This document shows, in pieces, positions 14,240-20,264 of a stretch of 20,264 nt of DNA. Source of the DNA: Thermoguttaceae bacterium (GTDB lineage Bacteria > Planctomycetota > Planctomycetia > Pirellulales > Thermoguttaceae); the NCBI GenBank assembly GCA_017454585.1, contig JAFTCU010000329.1, positions 1 through 20,264 on the forward strand, written 5' to 3'. The notes beneath the pieces are model-generated. The model did no database searches. It saw only the letters and a program-made list of their open reading frames with translations, and had not been told where the DNA came from. The first letter of the stretch is position 1. Each line of letters begins with the position of its first letter. The translations under genes were made by a program, and so were the position numbers.

Positions 14240-15211
14240 TCAGGAATTTTTGTACCATTCCACCGTTTGCCGCAGACCTTCCAAAAGATCGGTCTGCGGT
14301 TCGTATTTCAGGAAACGTCTCGCGGCGGAAATGTCCGCCCGGCTCTCCAGAATATCGCCGACTCTTGGCGGCAAATGCTTCGGTTCGATCTGCGTCCCCA
14401 AAATCTCGTTCAGGGTGGAAACGAGCGTCAGGAGGTCCACCGATTTCCCGTTTGCAATATTGAAAACTTTCCCGGAAACATCGGGGTCTGGGGCTTGTGC
14501 GGCCAGGAGGTTTGCGTCCACAATGTTCGAGACGAAAGTAAAATCACGCGACTGGCGACCATCTCCGAAGATCGTCGGCGCCTGCCCTTTCAGCATCGCC
14601 GAGATGAAAAGCGGAATGACAGCGGAGTACGGGCTTTTCGGGTCCTGCCGCGGGCCGAAAACATTGAAGTAACGCAGACGTACCGTTTCGATCCCATACG
14701 ACGCGGCAAACGCCTCAAGGTACAACTCGGCAGCGAGTTTCGCGGCTCCGTAAGGTGAAATTGGCGCGGGGAGAACCGATTCCGGCGTTGGGCAGACCTC
14801 CGTATCGCCGTAAGCGCTGCTGGACGCGGCATACACGACCCTCCGAACTCCCGCACGACGCGCGCAGTCGAGGAGCTGCACCGTACCGGTCACGCAAGCG
14901 TTATGCACTCGAAGAGGCTGTTCGATACTCAGCGGCACACTTGCTAAGGCTGCTTCGTGAAAGATGATCTCCACACCGTCCACGGCCCGAGCAACTATTT
15001 CCGCGTCGGTGAGGGAACCGTCAAAAAGTTCGATGTTGAACGTGGCCAAATATGGAGCGATGTTCTGTTCAAAACCGGTAGAAAAATCGTCAAGGACACG
15101 AATGGTATCAGGTTCCTGACCGGCATCTTGATCCAGACGCTGATTTACAAGCCGTTCAACGATATGTGAACCAATAAAACCCGCGCCGCCTGTTACGAGA
15201 TAAGAAGTCAT
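14240..15211 (-). CDS. NAD-dependent sugar-nucleotide epimerase (UDP-GlcNAc 4-epimerase-like)
   Basis: Extended short-chain dehydrogenase that interconverts UDP-sugars for surface polysaccharides. In 323 residues it shows the Rossmann motif GGAGFIG (8-14), LDDFSTG (40-46), the active-site SSSAYGD (130-136) and catalytic Y154-x-x-x-K158 (YGAAK). RQDP (188-191) in the substrate loop is typical of the WbpP/Gne-like branch acting on N-acetylated sugars. DGRQSRDFTFV (217-227) closes the substrate site. Start ATG 15211 gives the expected MTSYLVTGGAGF; no ribosome site or clear promoter is seen in the 28 bases before the upstream gene's terminator, so read-through may help express it. The precise sugar is inferred. 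Confidence 0.88.
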   Translation of the reverse strand: MTSYLVTGGAGFIGSHIVERLVNQRLDQDAGQEPDTIRVLDDFSTGFEQNIAPYLATFNIELFDGSLTDAEIVARAVDGVEIIFHEAALASVPLSIEQPLRVHNACVTGTVQLLDCARRAGVRRVVYAASSSAYGDTEVCPTPESVLPAPISPYGAAKLAAELYLEAFAASYGIETVRLRYFNVFGPRQDPKSPYSAVIPLFISAMLKGQAPTIFGDGRQSRDFTFVSNIVDANLLAAQAPDPDVSGKVFNIANGKSVDLLTLVSTLNEILGTQIEPKHLPPRVGDILESRADISAARRFLKYEPQTDLLEGLRQTVEWYKNS

Positions 15212-15239
15212 AAGATCAAGAAAAAAGGGGTTAAAGATT

Positions 15240-15268
15240 AAAAAAAACGGGGAGTCGAAACTCCCCGT
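15240..15268 (-). terminator. Terminator of the histone-like gene
   Basis: Minus strand: ACGGGGAGT-TTCG-ACTCCCCGT, a 9-bp perfect stem with a TTCG tetraloop, followed by TTTTTTT. A textbook intrinsic terminator 25 bases after the histone-like stop. Confidence 0.92.
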
Positions 15269-15293
15269 AAACTACTTTTGGGCGTCCTTCAAA

Positions 15294-15653
15294 TCAAGCT
15301 TTTTTTGCAGCTTTTTTGGCCGGAGCTTTTTTCGTGGCTTTCTTGGCCGGAGCTTTCGCTTCAGCGGCTTTCTTCACGACTTTTTTTGCAGCCTTCTTGG
15401 CCGGGGCTTTTTTGGCCGGGGCTTTCGCTTCAGCGGCCTTTTTCACGGCTTTTTTGGCCGGGGCTTTCTTGGCCGGGGCTTTTTCGGCAGCGGCGGCTTC
15501 TTTCTTGCAGCATTTTTTGCAAGATTTCTTGGCCGGGGCTTTCTCTACCGCGTCAGCTTCCGATTTCTTGCAGCACTTTTTGCAAGCTTTTTTCGCCGGG
15601 GCTTTTTCGGCTGCGACAGCAGCTTTCTTCACTTCTTCTTTTGCTTTAGCCAC
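15294..15653 (-). CDS. Histone H1-like Lys/Ala-rich protein with two Cys clusters
   Basis: Basic nucleoid protein resembling bacterial histone H1-like (Hc1/AlgP-type) tails. The 119 residues are made almost only of Lys, Ala, Pro and Glu in KAPAKKA units (17-23, 38-43, 58-68, 78-88, 100-119). Unlike usual members it carries two copies of CKKCCKK (24-30 and 45-51), six Cys in all, which could bind metal or cross-link. It starts at GTG (15653-15651) with a perfect GGAGG 6 bases upstream. The leader has strong inverted repeats and a sequence complementary to the ribosome site. Its own terminator makes it monocistronic. DNA binding is inferred from composition; low-complexity coding makes annotation of homologs difficult. 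Confidence 0.85.
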   Translation of the reverse strand: MAKAKEEVKKAAVAAEKAPAKKACKKCCKKSEADAVEKAPAKKSCKKCCKKEAAAAEKAPAKKAPAKKAVKKAAEAKAPAKKAPAKKAAKKVVKKAAEAKAPAKKATKKAPAKKAAKKA

Positions 15654-15741
15654 AATAATCCTCCATAGGACTTTGGACCGTCAGGGGAAATCGACCATCG
15701 ATTTCAAAAACAAACTTAACCTTCCATGGAGGTTTGTTTTT
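15654..15741 (-). promoter_or_regulatory. Structured 5' leader of the histone-like gene
   Basis: Minus-strand RNA features: a 10-bp stem AAAAACAAAC/GTTTGTTTTT (15741-15732 with 15715-15706) enclosing CCTCCAT; a perfect 8-bp hairpin GAAATCGA-TGG-TCGATTTC (15705-15687); and ATGGAGG (15666-15660), the ribosome site. CCTCCAT (15732-15726) is exactly complementary to ATGGAGG, so the leader could fold to hide the ribosome site. The remaining gap up to 15966 is AT-rich. It contains TTGAAA and TATAGT near 15828-15853 at short 15-base spacing as a tentative promoter. Confidence 0.5.
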
Positions 15742-15934
15742 CTTCCCGCGGGTCACGCTTTTTAGTGTATTGGACAACTTGGAATTAACCGCTCTTTCTT
15801 GAGTCCAGTTAATAACCTTAAAACTATACTATTTTATCGGATTTTTCAATAGGAACCCCGTCAAATTTTGCCAAAAAAATGGAATTTTTTTCAAACTATT
15901 TGAAATTTTTCCTGATATTTGCCAATTTGGGAGT

Positions 15935-15954
15935 AAAAAACCCTTTTTTCAGGG
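15935..15954 (-). terminator. Weak terminator after the M50 protease gene
   Basis: Minus strand: CCCT-GAAAAA-AGGG followed by TTTTTT. The stem is only 4 bp, but it is placed 13 bases after the stop of the last gene of the operon and has a good T-run. Confidence 0.35.
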
Positions 15955-15966
15955 AGTGAAACACTT

Positions 15967-16620
15967 TCAACGGTAACCTATTTGACGTAAAACCTGGTAG
16001 TTGGAATAGGCCAGCCATACGAACATCAAAGCGAGGAAAAACTGATTCCACGAAATGGCCGCGCCAATGATCATAATAGCCGTGACGAGTGAAATATTCA
16101 TCGTGTAAATCAAGCCGCGACCAGGTGAGAAATGAGTCGCGATTTCCCGCACGATCTGCCCGCCGTCCAGCGGATAAACAGGCAACAGGTTGAAAATCCC
16201 CCAATAAAGATTGATGTAAAGGATGAAATTCAGGAAAACGATTCCTTCTTTTGAAAACAGACTGGGAGAAATCAGCGAGAAGATCCCGTAAACCAGGAAC
16301 CCTGCGCCCGGTCCGGCAAAACTGATGAACGCATTTTCGAACCAGCGCAGATTATAGCCGCGCGGAGCGATCGTCAAACCGCCGAAACTGTAAAGCACGA
16401 TGCGCGTTGGGATCCCGAAAAGCCGCCACGCGAACGCATGACCCAGCTCGTGCACGAGAATGGAAAACGTGACGGCCAAAACCCACATAACGAGCGCAGG
16501 TCCCCCGAAATTCGCGCCGAGAAAAACGGTCAAAATCCAAAAAAACGGGTGGATCCTGACCGGAAATCCGAACAGGTGAAAATTCAAATCGTAACGCGTT
16601 GGCTGAGGTTCGTAAAACAT
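15967..16620 (-). CDS. M50-family (site-2-type) membrane metalloprotease
   Basis: Intramembrane zinc protease. The 217-residue protein has HELGH (57-61) inside a hydrophobic segment and, in the second half, N144-LLPVYPLDGG (144-154) with the third zinc ligand D152. SFAGPGAG (100-107) and several further membrane helices complete the small M50B-like core without PDZ or CBS domains. Family members cut membrane-bound regulators or clear membrane peptides. ATG 16620 starts MFYEPQPTRYDLNFHLFGFPVRIHP-like N-terminus seen in this subgroup; no ribosome site is visible. It lies 56 bases after the last of three paralogous membrane-protein genes with no terminator between, so it is likely co-transcribed. 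Its substrate is unknown; the neighbouring paralogs are candidates only by position. Confidence 0.88.
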   Translation of the reverse strand: MFYEPQPTRYDLNFHLFGFPVRIHPFFWILTVFLGANFGGPALVMWVLAVTFSILVHELGHAFAWRLFGIPTRIVLYSFGGLTIAPRGYNLRWFENAFISFAGPGAGFLVYGIFSLISPSLFSKEGIVFLNFILYINLYWGIFNLLPVYPLDGGQIVREIATHFSPGRGLIYTMNISLVTAIMIIGAAISWNQFFLALMFVWLAYSNYQVLRQIGYR

Positions 16621-16676
16621 AAGGGTCTAAAGTGGAGTTAAAGGAAATGAATATTGGTTTTTGGTTTTTTCGTGGA

Positions 16677-17468
16677 TCAGTTGGTTTCATCCTGCGGGCG
16701 GGCGTCTTCCTGCAAGCGCTTTTGGATGAACGCCCTGATGTCTTGTGCCATATAGCCGAACAAGTTCAGGAAGGCCAAAACCGCGAAGTATTCCACGATG
16801 AGCAGGAAGAGCCAGGCGATCAGAAAGTGCAGGATCCAATACGGCTCCGGCGGCATATCCATCATGCGGAAAAACACGACGAGCAAAAGGCCCAGAATGA
16901 AGAAGATGAGATTCCCATTCACGAACCACGTCACGCAGCTTTGGGCGCGCTGCGACTCCACGGCTTTCGCAAGCCGCCAGAGGCAGACCGGAAAAAGGAT
17001 CAAGGTGAAGATCCCGAGGAGCCCGCTGTAGCACATGAAGATCCAGCTTGCGCTGATTTCAGCATTCACGGCTTGAAAGGCCACAGTGAAAAGTCCCGAA
17101 GCGGTGAACACGACGGACAAAATCACAAATGCCCGCGCGATCCCTCCGCCGGGAACGATCGATTCCGGCATCGCCCCAAAACGAACGAGCATGAGGATCC
17201 AAAGGATCAAAGAAACCAGGCAAAATCCCCTTGTGCTTACCACGGTCAACGAAAGCAGAAACGGGTGGTTTTCTGCCACCAGCTCGGGCTCTCCCAGCTG
17301 GCAAACCGCGCCGGTCCCCAGAAAGGCCAGGGCGAGGCAAATCATATAAATCAAAGAGAGGATGATCCATAAATGCACCCACCCAAAGAATTGGCCGATT
17401 TTGGCCAGCGCCGCCCATTCCGGGGCGAGGACCAGGTTCGGGTTTTGAGGAAACGGGGGTTCAGTCAT
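16677..17468 (-). CDS. Tandem membrane protein paralog C (unknown family)
   Basis: I recognise no family. The 263-residue protein has a short N-terminus (PQNPNLVLAPEWAALAKIG, 7-25) and about six membrane segments: near 30-54, 76-97, 112-134, 143-164, 182-203 and 212-238. A cytoplasmic-looking loop with PESIVPGGGIAR (101-112) and a C-terminal amphipathic helix (AQDIRAFIQKRLQEDA) follow the same plan as the two upstream genes. SCVTWFVNG (177-185) matches SCIKWVVYG of paralog A. The ribosome site AAGGAGAG lies 8 bases upstream and is identical to that of paralog B. The C-terminus ends DETN, close to NETN of paralog B. Third in the operon, it precedes the M50 protease. Confidence 0.85.
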   Translation of the reverse strand: MTEPPFPQNPNLVLAPEWAALAKIGQFFGWVHLWIILSLIYMICLALAFLGTGAVCQLGEPELVAENHPFLLSLTVVSTRGFCLVSLILWILMLVRFGAMPESIVPGGGIARAFVILSVVFTASGLFTVAFQAVNAEISASWIFMCYSGLLGIFTLILFPVCLWRLAKAVESQRAQSCVTWFVNGNLIFFILGLLLVVFFRMMDMPPEPYWILHFLIAWLFLLIVEYFAVLAFLNLFGYMAQDIRAFIQKRLQEDARPQDETN

Positions 17469-17518
17469 GGAAAACTCTCCTTCAGGTAGTAAAAAATCAG
17501 GCTCCAGTTTTGCGGGGA

Positions 17519-18313
17519 TCAGTTCGTTTCATTCGGCTGGCCCTCCAAGTTCAGCGCTTCGGCGTATTCCCGGCATTGGTCCTCGACGAAGTCCGCGGTG
17601 TCGTTTGCCATGCAGCCAAAAAGGAGCATGTTGGCCAGGTAAAAAATGAAAACAAAAAGGTAAAAGCCAATGTTCTGAATGGCTGCAACGGCGGCGATCT
17701 CTGATACTCTGATAAAGGCCAGAAAAATCATGCCAAGGCATCCAAACACGATCCATTTGATACAGGGTTTAACACTTTGCGAATTGATGGCTGACGCAAG
17801 GCGCCAGGAGTAAACCAAAAAAATGATATAGGACGCAATTAAAATAAACCCCCCCAGGAGACCAAACATCAAAGAGGTTTCAGGGGCGGTTTCCTTATAC
17901 CAATACTGGAACAATCCAATGACTTCGCCCAACAGGCACATGATCACGTAGGTGCGGGCGATTTTCCCCCCCGGGACAAGCGATCCAGGTGTGAACCAGA
18001 AACGAAAGTAGGCATGAAACCAGACGATCAGGTTAAACAGAGAAAGGGCCAACAAAGCAATGCAAAAGGGGATGAGGAAAAACCGGTTTTCCAGAAGCAG
18101 CAGGACCAGATCTTCCTTGGGATCAAAAGTTTTGTCCGAAACCCCTGCGATCAGCCCCGTGGCAAGAAACGCCGCGACCAGAAGAATGGCCAGAATCAAA
18201 GTAATGACCATAGAATAGTAAATCCAGCGGAATGCATTGCCAACGTTGGCCAAGGCCTTCCATTCAGGCGAAAGGACCAGGTTCGGGTTTTGAGGAAGCG
18301 GGGATTCGGACAT
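17519..18313 (-). CDS. Tandem membrane protein paralog B (unknown family)
   Basis: I recognise no family. The 264-residue protein has about six membrane segments: near 31-56, 70-101, 121-137, 148-169, 183-203 and 212-234. It carries the family motifs PQNPNLVLSPEWKALANVG (7-25), GSLVPGGKIARTYV (110-123), PCIKWIVFG (183-191) and a C-terminal MANDTADFVEDQCREYA helix. The N-terminal part is nearly identical to paralog C. Its loop after the first segment is longer and more charged (GVSDKTFDPKEDL). The ribosome site is AAGGAGAG. It starts 20 bases after the paralog A stop and 50 bases precede paralog C. Sequence differs most in the membrane segments, suggesting divergence in what each copy handles. 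Confidence 0.85.
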   Translation of the reverse strand: MSESPLPQNPNLVLSPEWKALANVGNAFRWIYYSMVITLILAILLVAAFLATGLIAGVSDKTFDPKEDLVLLLLENRFFLIPFCIALLALSLFNLIVWFHAYFRFWFTPGSLVPGGKIARTYVIMCLLGEVIGLFQYWYKETAPETSLMFGLLGGFILIASYIIFLVYSWRLASAINSQSVKPCIKWIVFGCLGMIFLAFIRVSEIAAVAAIQNIGFYLFVFIFYLANMLLFGCMANDTADFVEDQCREYAEALNLEGQPNETN

Positions 18314-18333
18314 GGAAAACTCTCCTTCAGGAT

Positions 18334-19125
18334 TCAGATTTCGGTTTCCAGGGAATCAGTTCCTTCTTCCGGCTGGTTCTGTGAGTTGATGGCGTTGGCG
18401 TATTCCTGCAAGTTCTTTTGGATGAACGCCTCGATGTCTTTCGCGATGTAGCCAAAGGAGTTCAGGTAAGACAGGAAGGCTGCGAGTCCAAACACGGCGC
18501 CTGCGATGATCAGGACTCCTCCGATAGATGATCCAACCACCGTCCCGGCAATGATCAGAACGATGAAGAAAATGTAACCATACACGACCCACTTGATGCA
18601 GCTTTTGACACGCCCGGAGCCGACAGCATCCGCGAGCCGCCACATATAGACCAGAAGCATGATCGAAATTACAAAGCCGAGAATTCCATTCAGGCTTCCA
18701 AACAACCTGGCAGCGTTCGGATCTACGGTCTGCATTCCCCCCTGGCAAATTCCAAGGATAAAGTTCACGATGACCAAAACCACATAGGTTCGGCCAATTC
18801 CGCCCCCGGGGACGATTGATTCAGGCGTATTCCACATGCGAATGAGCATCATGATCCCAACGATTATGGAAAAAATTCCGAGAATTAGGATGCCAAGCAG
18901 GAAAAACAGACAAAAGAGCGCGTGCTCTTTAAACAGCGCTTCAAGATTCTCCGCAGGGACCGGGAAACCTGCAACAATGCCTCCAACGACGAGGAGGATG
19001 ATGAAGAGCAAAGTATAGATGATCAACAGATACATCCAGTGAAACACTTTGCCGATTTTGGCCAGCGCCGCCCATTCCGGGGCGAGGACCAGCTGCGCGT
19101 GAGGGGGAAATGATGAATTTGACAT
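18334..19125 (-). CDS. Tandem membrane protein paralog A (unknown family)
   Basis: I recognise no family. The 263-residue protein is first of three tandem paralogs. It shows LVLAPEWAALAKIG (12-25), about six membrane segments (near 30-54, 70-97, 113-126, 142-162, 178-199, 201-224), PESIVPGGGIGRTYVVL (101-117), SCIKWVVYG (175-183) and a C-terminal IAKDIEAFIQKNLQEYANAI helix. I moved the start from 19182 to ATG 19125. This aligns the three N-termini and has AGGAGA upstream; the longer frame would overlap the predicted promoter. No signal peptide; the N-terminus is probably cytoplasmic. The three genes and the M50 protease share direction and short gaps. Confidence 0.85.
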   Translation of the reverse strand: MSNSSFPPHAQLVLAPEWAALAKIGKVFHWMYLLIIYTLLFIILLVVGGIVAGFPVPAENLEALFKEHALFCLFFLLGILILGIFSIIVGIMMLIRMWNTPESIVPGGGIGRTYVVLVIVNFILGICQGGMQTVDPNAARLFGSLNGILGFVISIMLLVYMWRLADAVGSGRVKSCIKWVVYGYIFFIVLIIAGTVVGSSIGGVLIIAGAVFGLAAFLSYLNSFGYIAKDIEAFIQKNLQEYANAINSQNQPEEGTDSLETEI

Positions 19126-19159
19126 GATTTTTGTTCTCCTGTAAGGGGTGGTCGAGGAA

Positions 19160-19188
19160 TATATATCAATTCTACCAAACACTCTAAA
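19160..19188 (-). promoter_or_regulatory. Promoter of the paralog operon
   Basis: Minus strand: TTTAGA (19188-19183) and TATATA (19165-19160) with 17 bases between them. Leader of about 28 bases with AGGAGA before ATG 19125. The -35 matches consensus at four of six positions. Confidence 0.5.
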
Positions 19189-19233
19189 AAATGAAAGGGG
19201 GGTGGGTAAAGTTCCTTTTTATCAACTTGTGGG

Positions 19234-19254
19234 GACGACGCTTCCAGCGTCGTC
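19234..19254. repeat. REP-like hairpin (GACGACGCT type)
   Basis: Perfect 9-bp stem GACGACGCT/AGCGTCGTC with loop TCC. Same core as the hairpin at 11953-11972, with the loop one base shorter. Confidence 0.75.
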
Positions 19255-19260
19255 TCAGCA

Positions 19261-19291
19261 ATTCATAATTCAAAATTCATAATTCATAATT
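19261..19291. repeat. 7-bp tandem repeat, about 4.4 copies
   Basis: Units ATTCATA, ATTCAAA, ATTCATA, ATTCATA, ATT with period 7, flanked on both sides by palindromic hairpins (19234-19254 and 19294-19314). Same unit as the arrays near 9534-9699. Confidence 0.8.
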
Positions 19292-19293
19292 GA

Positions 19294-19314
19294 AACGACG
19301 CAGGACGTGTCGTT
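19294..19314. repeat. Degenerate REP-like hairpin
   Basis: Arms AACGAC/GTCGTT (6 bp) around a 9-base centre, followed by CCCGCAAAG. The tail GTCGTTCCCG(C/T)A(A/G)AG is shared with the hairpin at 11953-11972. With the two neighbours it fills most of the 310-base gap between the paralog operon and folD. Confidence 0.6.
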
Positions 19315-19347
19315 CCCGCAAAGTCAGAAAAAATCCCCCCCGGTCCC

Positions 19348-19376
19348 TTGCGCTTTGCCCGATTCTGTGGTAAAAT
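19348..19376 (+). promoter_or_regulatory. folD promoter candidate
   Basis: TTGCGC (19348-19353) and TAAAAT (19371-19376) with 17 bases between them. The -35 is imperfect. The leader is about 53 bases. Confidence 0.45.
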
Positions 19377-19435
19377 AAAAAAGGAATAAAAACGTTTCGT
19401 TTCACTGACCTTTTTCCTTGATTTACAGGTGATTT

Positions 19436-20264
19436 ATGGCTCTCATTCTTAATGGAAAAGAACTTTCCCAAACCCTCCGCGCGGAGATCGCCCAGCAGGT
19501 CGCGGACTTCATTCAGAAAACCGGCGTGACGCCGTGTCTGGCGGCCATTCTTGTCGGCGACGACCCGGCCAGTCAGGTGTACGTCCGCAACAAAGAAAAA
19601 GCCTGCGCAGCCGTGGGAATGAAGAGCCAGCTCTTCCGTCTCCCCGCCGAAACGACCGAGGCCCAGCTCCTCGAACTCGTGGACCAACTGAACCGCGACG
19701 ATTCGGTCCACGGGATCCTTTGCCAGCTTCCGCTTCCGAAACACATTCCGGAAAAGGTCATTCTGGACGCGATCTCCGCCGACAAAGACGTGGACGCGTT
19801 TCACCCGACGAACGTGGGGCTGATCCTTCAGGGCCGCCCGCGTTTTCTGCCGTGTACCCCGTTCGGGATCCAGGAAATGCTGAAACGTTACGGGATCGAA
19901 ACCTCCGGCAAACACGTGGTCGTTTTGGGCCGCAGTGACATCGTGGGGAAACCGATGGCCGCGATGATGGTCCAGCGCGGGGCGGGCGCCGACTCGACCG
20001 TGACCGTGTGCCACAGCCGCACGAAGGACCTCGCCTCCATCACGAGCCAGGCCGATATTTTGATCGTGGCGATCGGGAAGCCGAAATTCGTGACGGCCGA
20101 AATGGTCAAAGACGGCGCGGTGGTCGTGGACGTGGGGATCAACCGTACCGACGCCGGTCTTGTCGGTGACGTCGATTTCGCCGCGGTGGAGCCGAAAGCC
20201 TCGGCCATTACGCCCGTTCCGGGTGGCGTTGGGCCGCTGACCATTACGATGCTGCTCGGCAACA
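19436..20264 (+). CDS. folD: Methylenetetrahydrofolate dehydrogenase/cyclohydrolase (cut by window edge)
   Basis: Cytoplasmic bifunctional enzyme of one-carbon metabolism that turns 5,10-methylene-THF into 10-formyl-THF using NADP+. The first 276 residues are visible; only the last few are missing beyond the edge. Key features: VGDDPASQVYVRNKEKA with the catalytic Lys and the preceding Tyr, GILCQLPLPKHI, DKDVDAFHPTN with the conserved Asp, TPFGIQEML, the nucleotide-binding VVVLGRSDIVGKPMA, and ITPVPGGVGPLTITMLL at the visible end. ATG 19436 follows ACAGGTG at normal spacing. Codon third positions are GC-rich. Single gene as far as seen. Identification is close to certain. Confidence 0.97.
   Translation, partial: MALILNGKELSQTLRAEIAQQVADFIQKTGVTPCLAAILVGDDPASQVYVRNKEKACAAVGMKSQLFRLPAETTEAQLLELVDQLNRDDSVHGILCQLPLPKHIPEKVILDAISADKDVDAFHPTNVGLILQGRPRFLPCTPFGIQEMLKRYGIETSGKHVVVLGRSDIVGKPMAAMMVQRGAGADSTVTVCHSRTKDLASITSQADILIVAIGKPKFVTAEMVKDGAVVVDVGINRTDAGLVGDVDFAAVEPKASAITPVPGGVGPLTITMLLGN

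Noticed and set aside
15316..15765. Ala/Phe/Gly-rich frame on the plus strand resembling a membrane protein
   Set aside because: It is the complement of the Lys/Ala repeat gene. The GTG start, GGAGG site and terminator all support the minus strand.

Overview
This window looks like the chromosome of a free-living or host-associated bacterium, most likely a planctomycete. That placement is an inference. It rests on the mix of genes (McsA/McsB arginine kinase, an alanine/lysine-rich histone-like protein, secreted Pro/His- and Pro/Cys-rich proteins of no known family), on how often genes lack a clear Shine-Dalgarno site, and on AT-rich spacers rich in hairpins. No 16S rRNA or tRNA gene is present to confirm it. 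I see no phage, plasmid, insertion sequence or CRISPR array; this is core chromosome with short single-gene or two- to four-gene transcription units.

Layout. 1-2205, minus strand: the start of alaS, a hairpin-rich repeat, then the mcsA-mcsB pair. 2206-5835, plus: an o-succinylbenzoate synthase-like enolase-superfamily enzyme, an MFS transporter and a TIGR01212/YhcC-type radical SAM protein. 5955-6353, plus: a small secreted Pro/His-rich protein ending at a terminator shared with the convergent lysA. 6434-8761, minus: marR regulator, a coiled-coil protein and lysA, probably one operon. 8952-10568, minus: a putative metallopeptidase and a secreted Cys-rich protein, separated by a terminator and arrays of a 7-bp repeat. 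10985-14192, plus: a secreted SGNH hydrolase, a cluster of REP-like hairpins, a CYTH-domain enzyme and an AI-2E family permease with a long inserted linker. 14240-15653, minus: an NAD-dependent nucleotide-sugar epimerase and the histone-like protein, each with its own terminator. 15967-19125, minus: an apparent operon of three paralogous membrane proteins followed by an M50 (site-2-type) metalloprotease. 19436 to the end, plus: folD, cut by the window edge.

How the parts fit. Housekeeping functions are translation (alaS), protein quality control by arginine phosphorylation (mcsAB), menaquinone synthesis (menC-like), lysine/peptidoglycan precursor supply (lysA), one-carbon metabolism (folD) and sugar-nucleotide interconversion. 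Several genes have good sigma-70-type promoters: the mcsA and menC promoters are back to back, and alaS and the Cys-rich gene have extended -10 elements. The least explained parts are the three tandem paralogous membrane proteins next to the M50 protease, whose DNA shows mosaic near-identity; the histone-like gene, with two Cys clusters and a leader that could mask its own ribosome binding site; and two families of dispersed repeats, one palindromic and one a degenerate heptanucleotide array.
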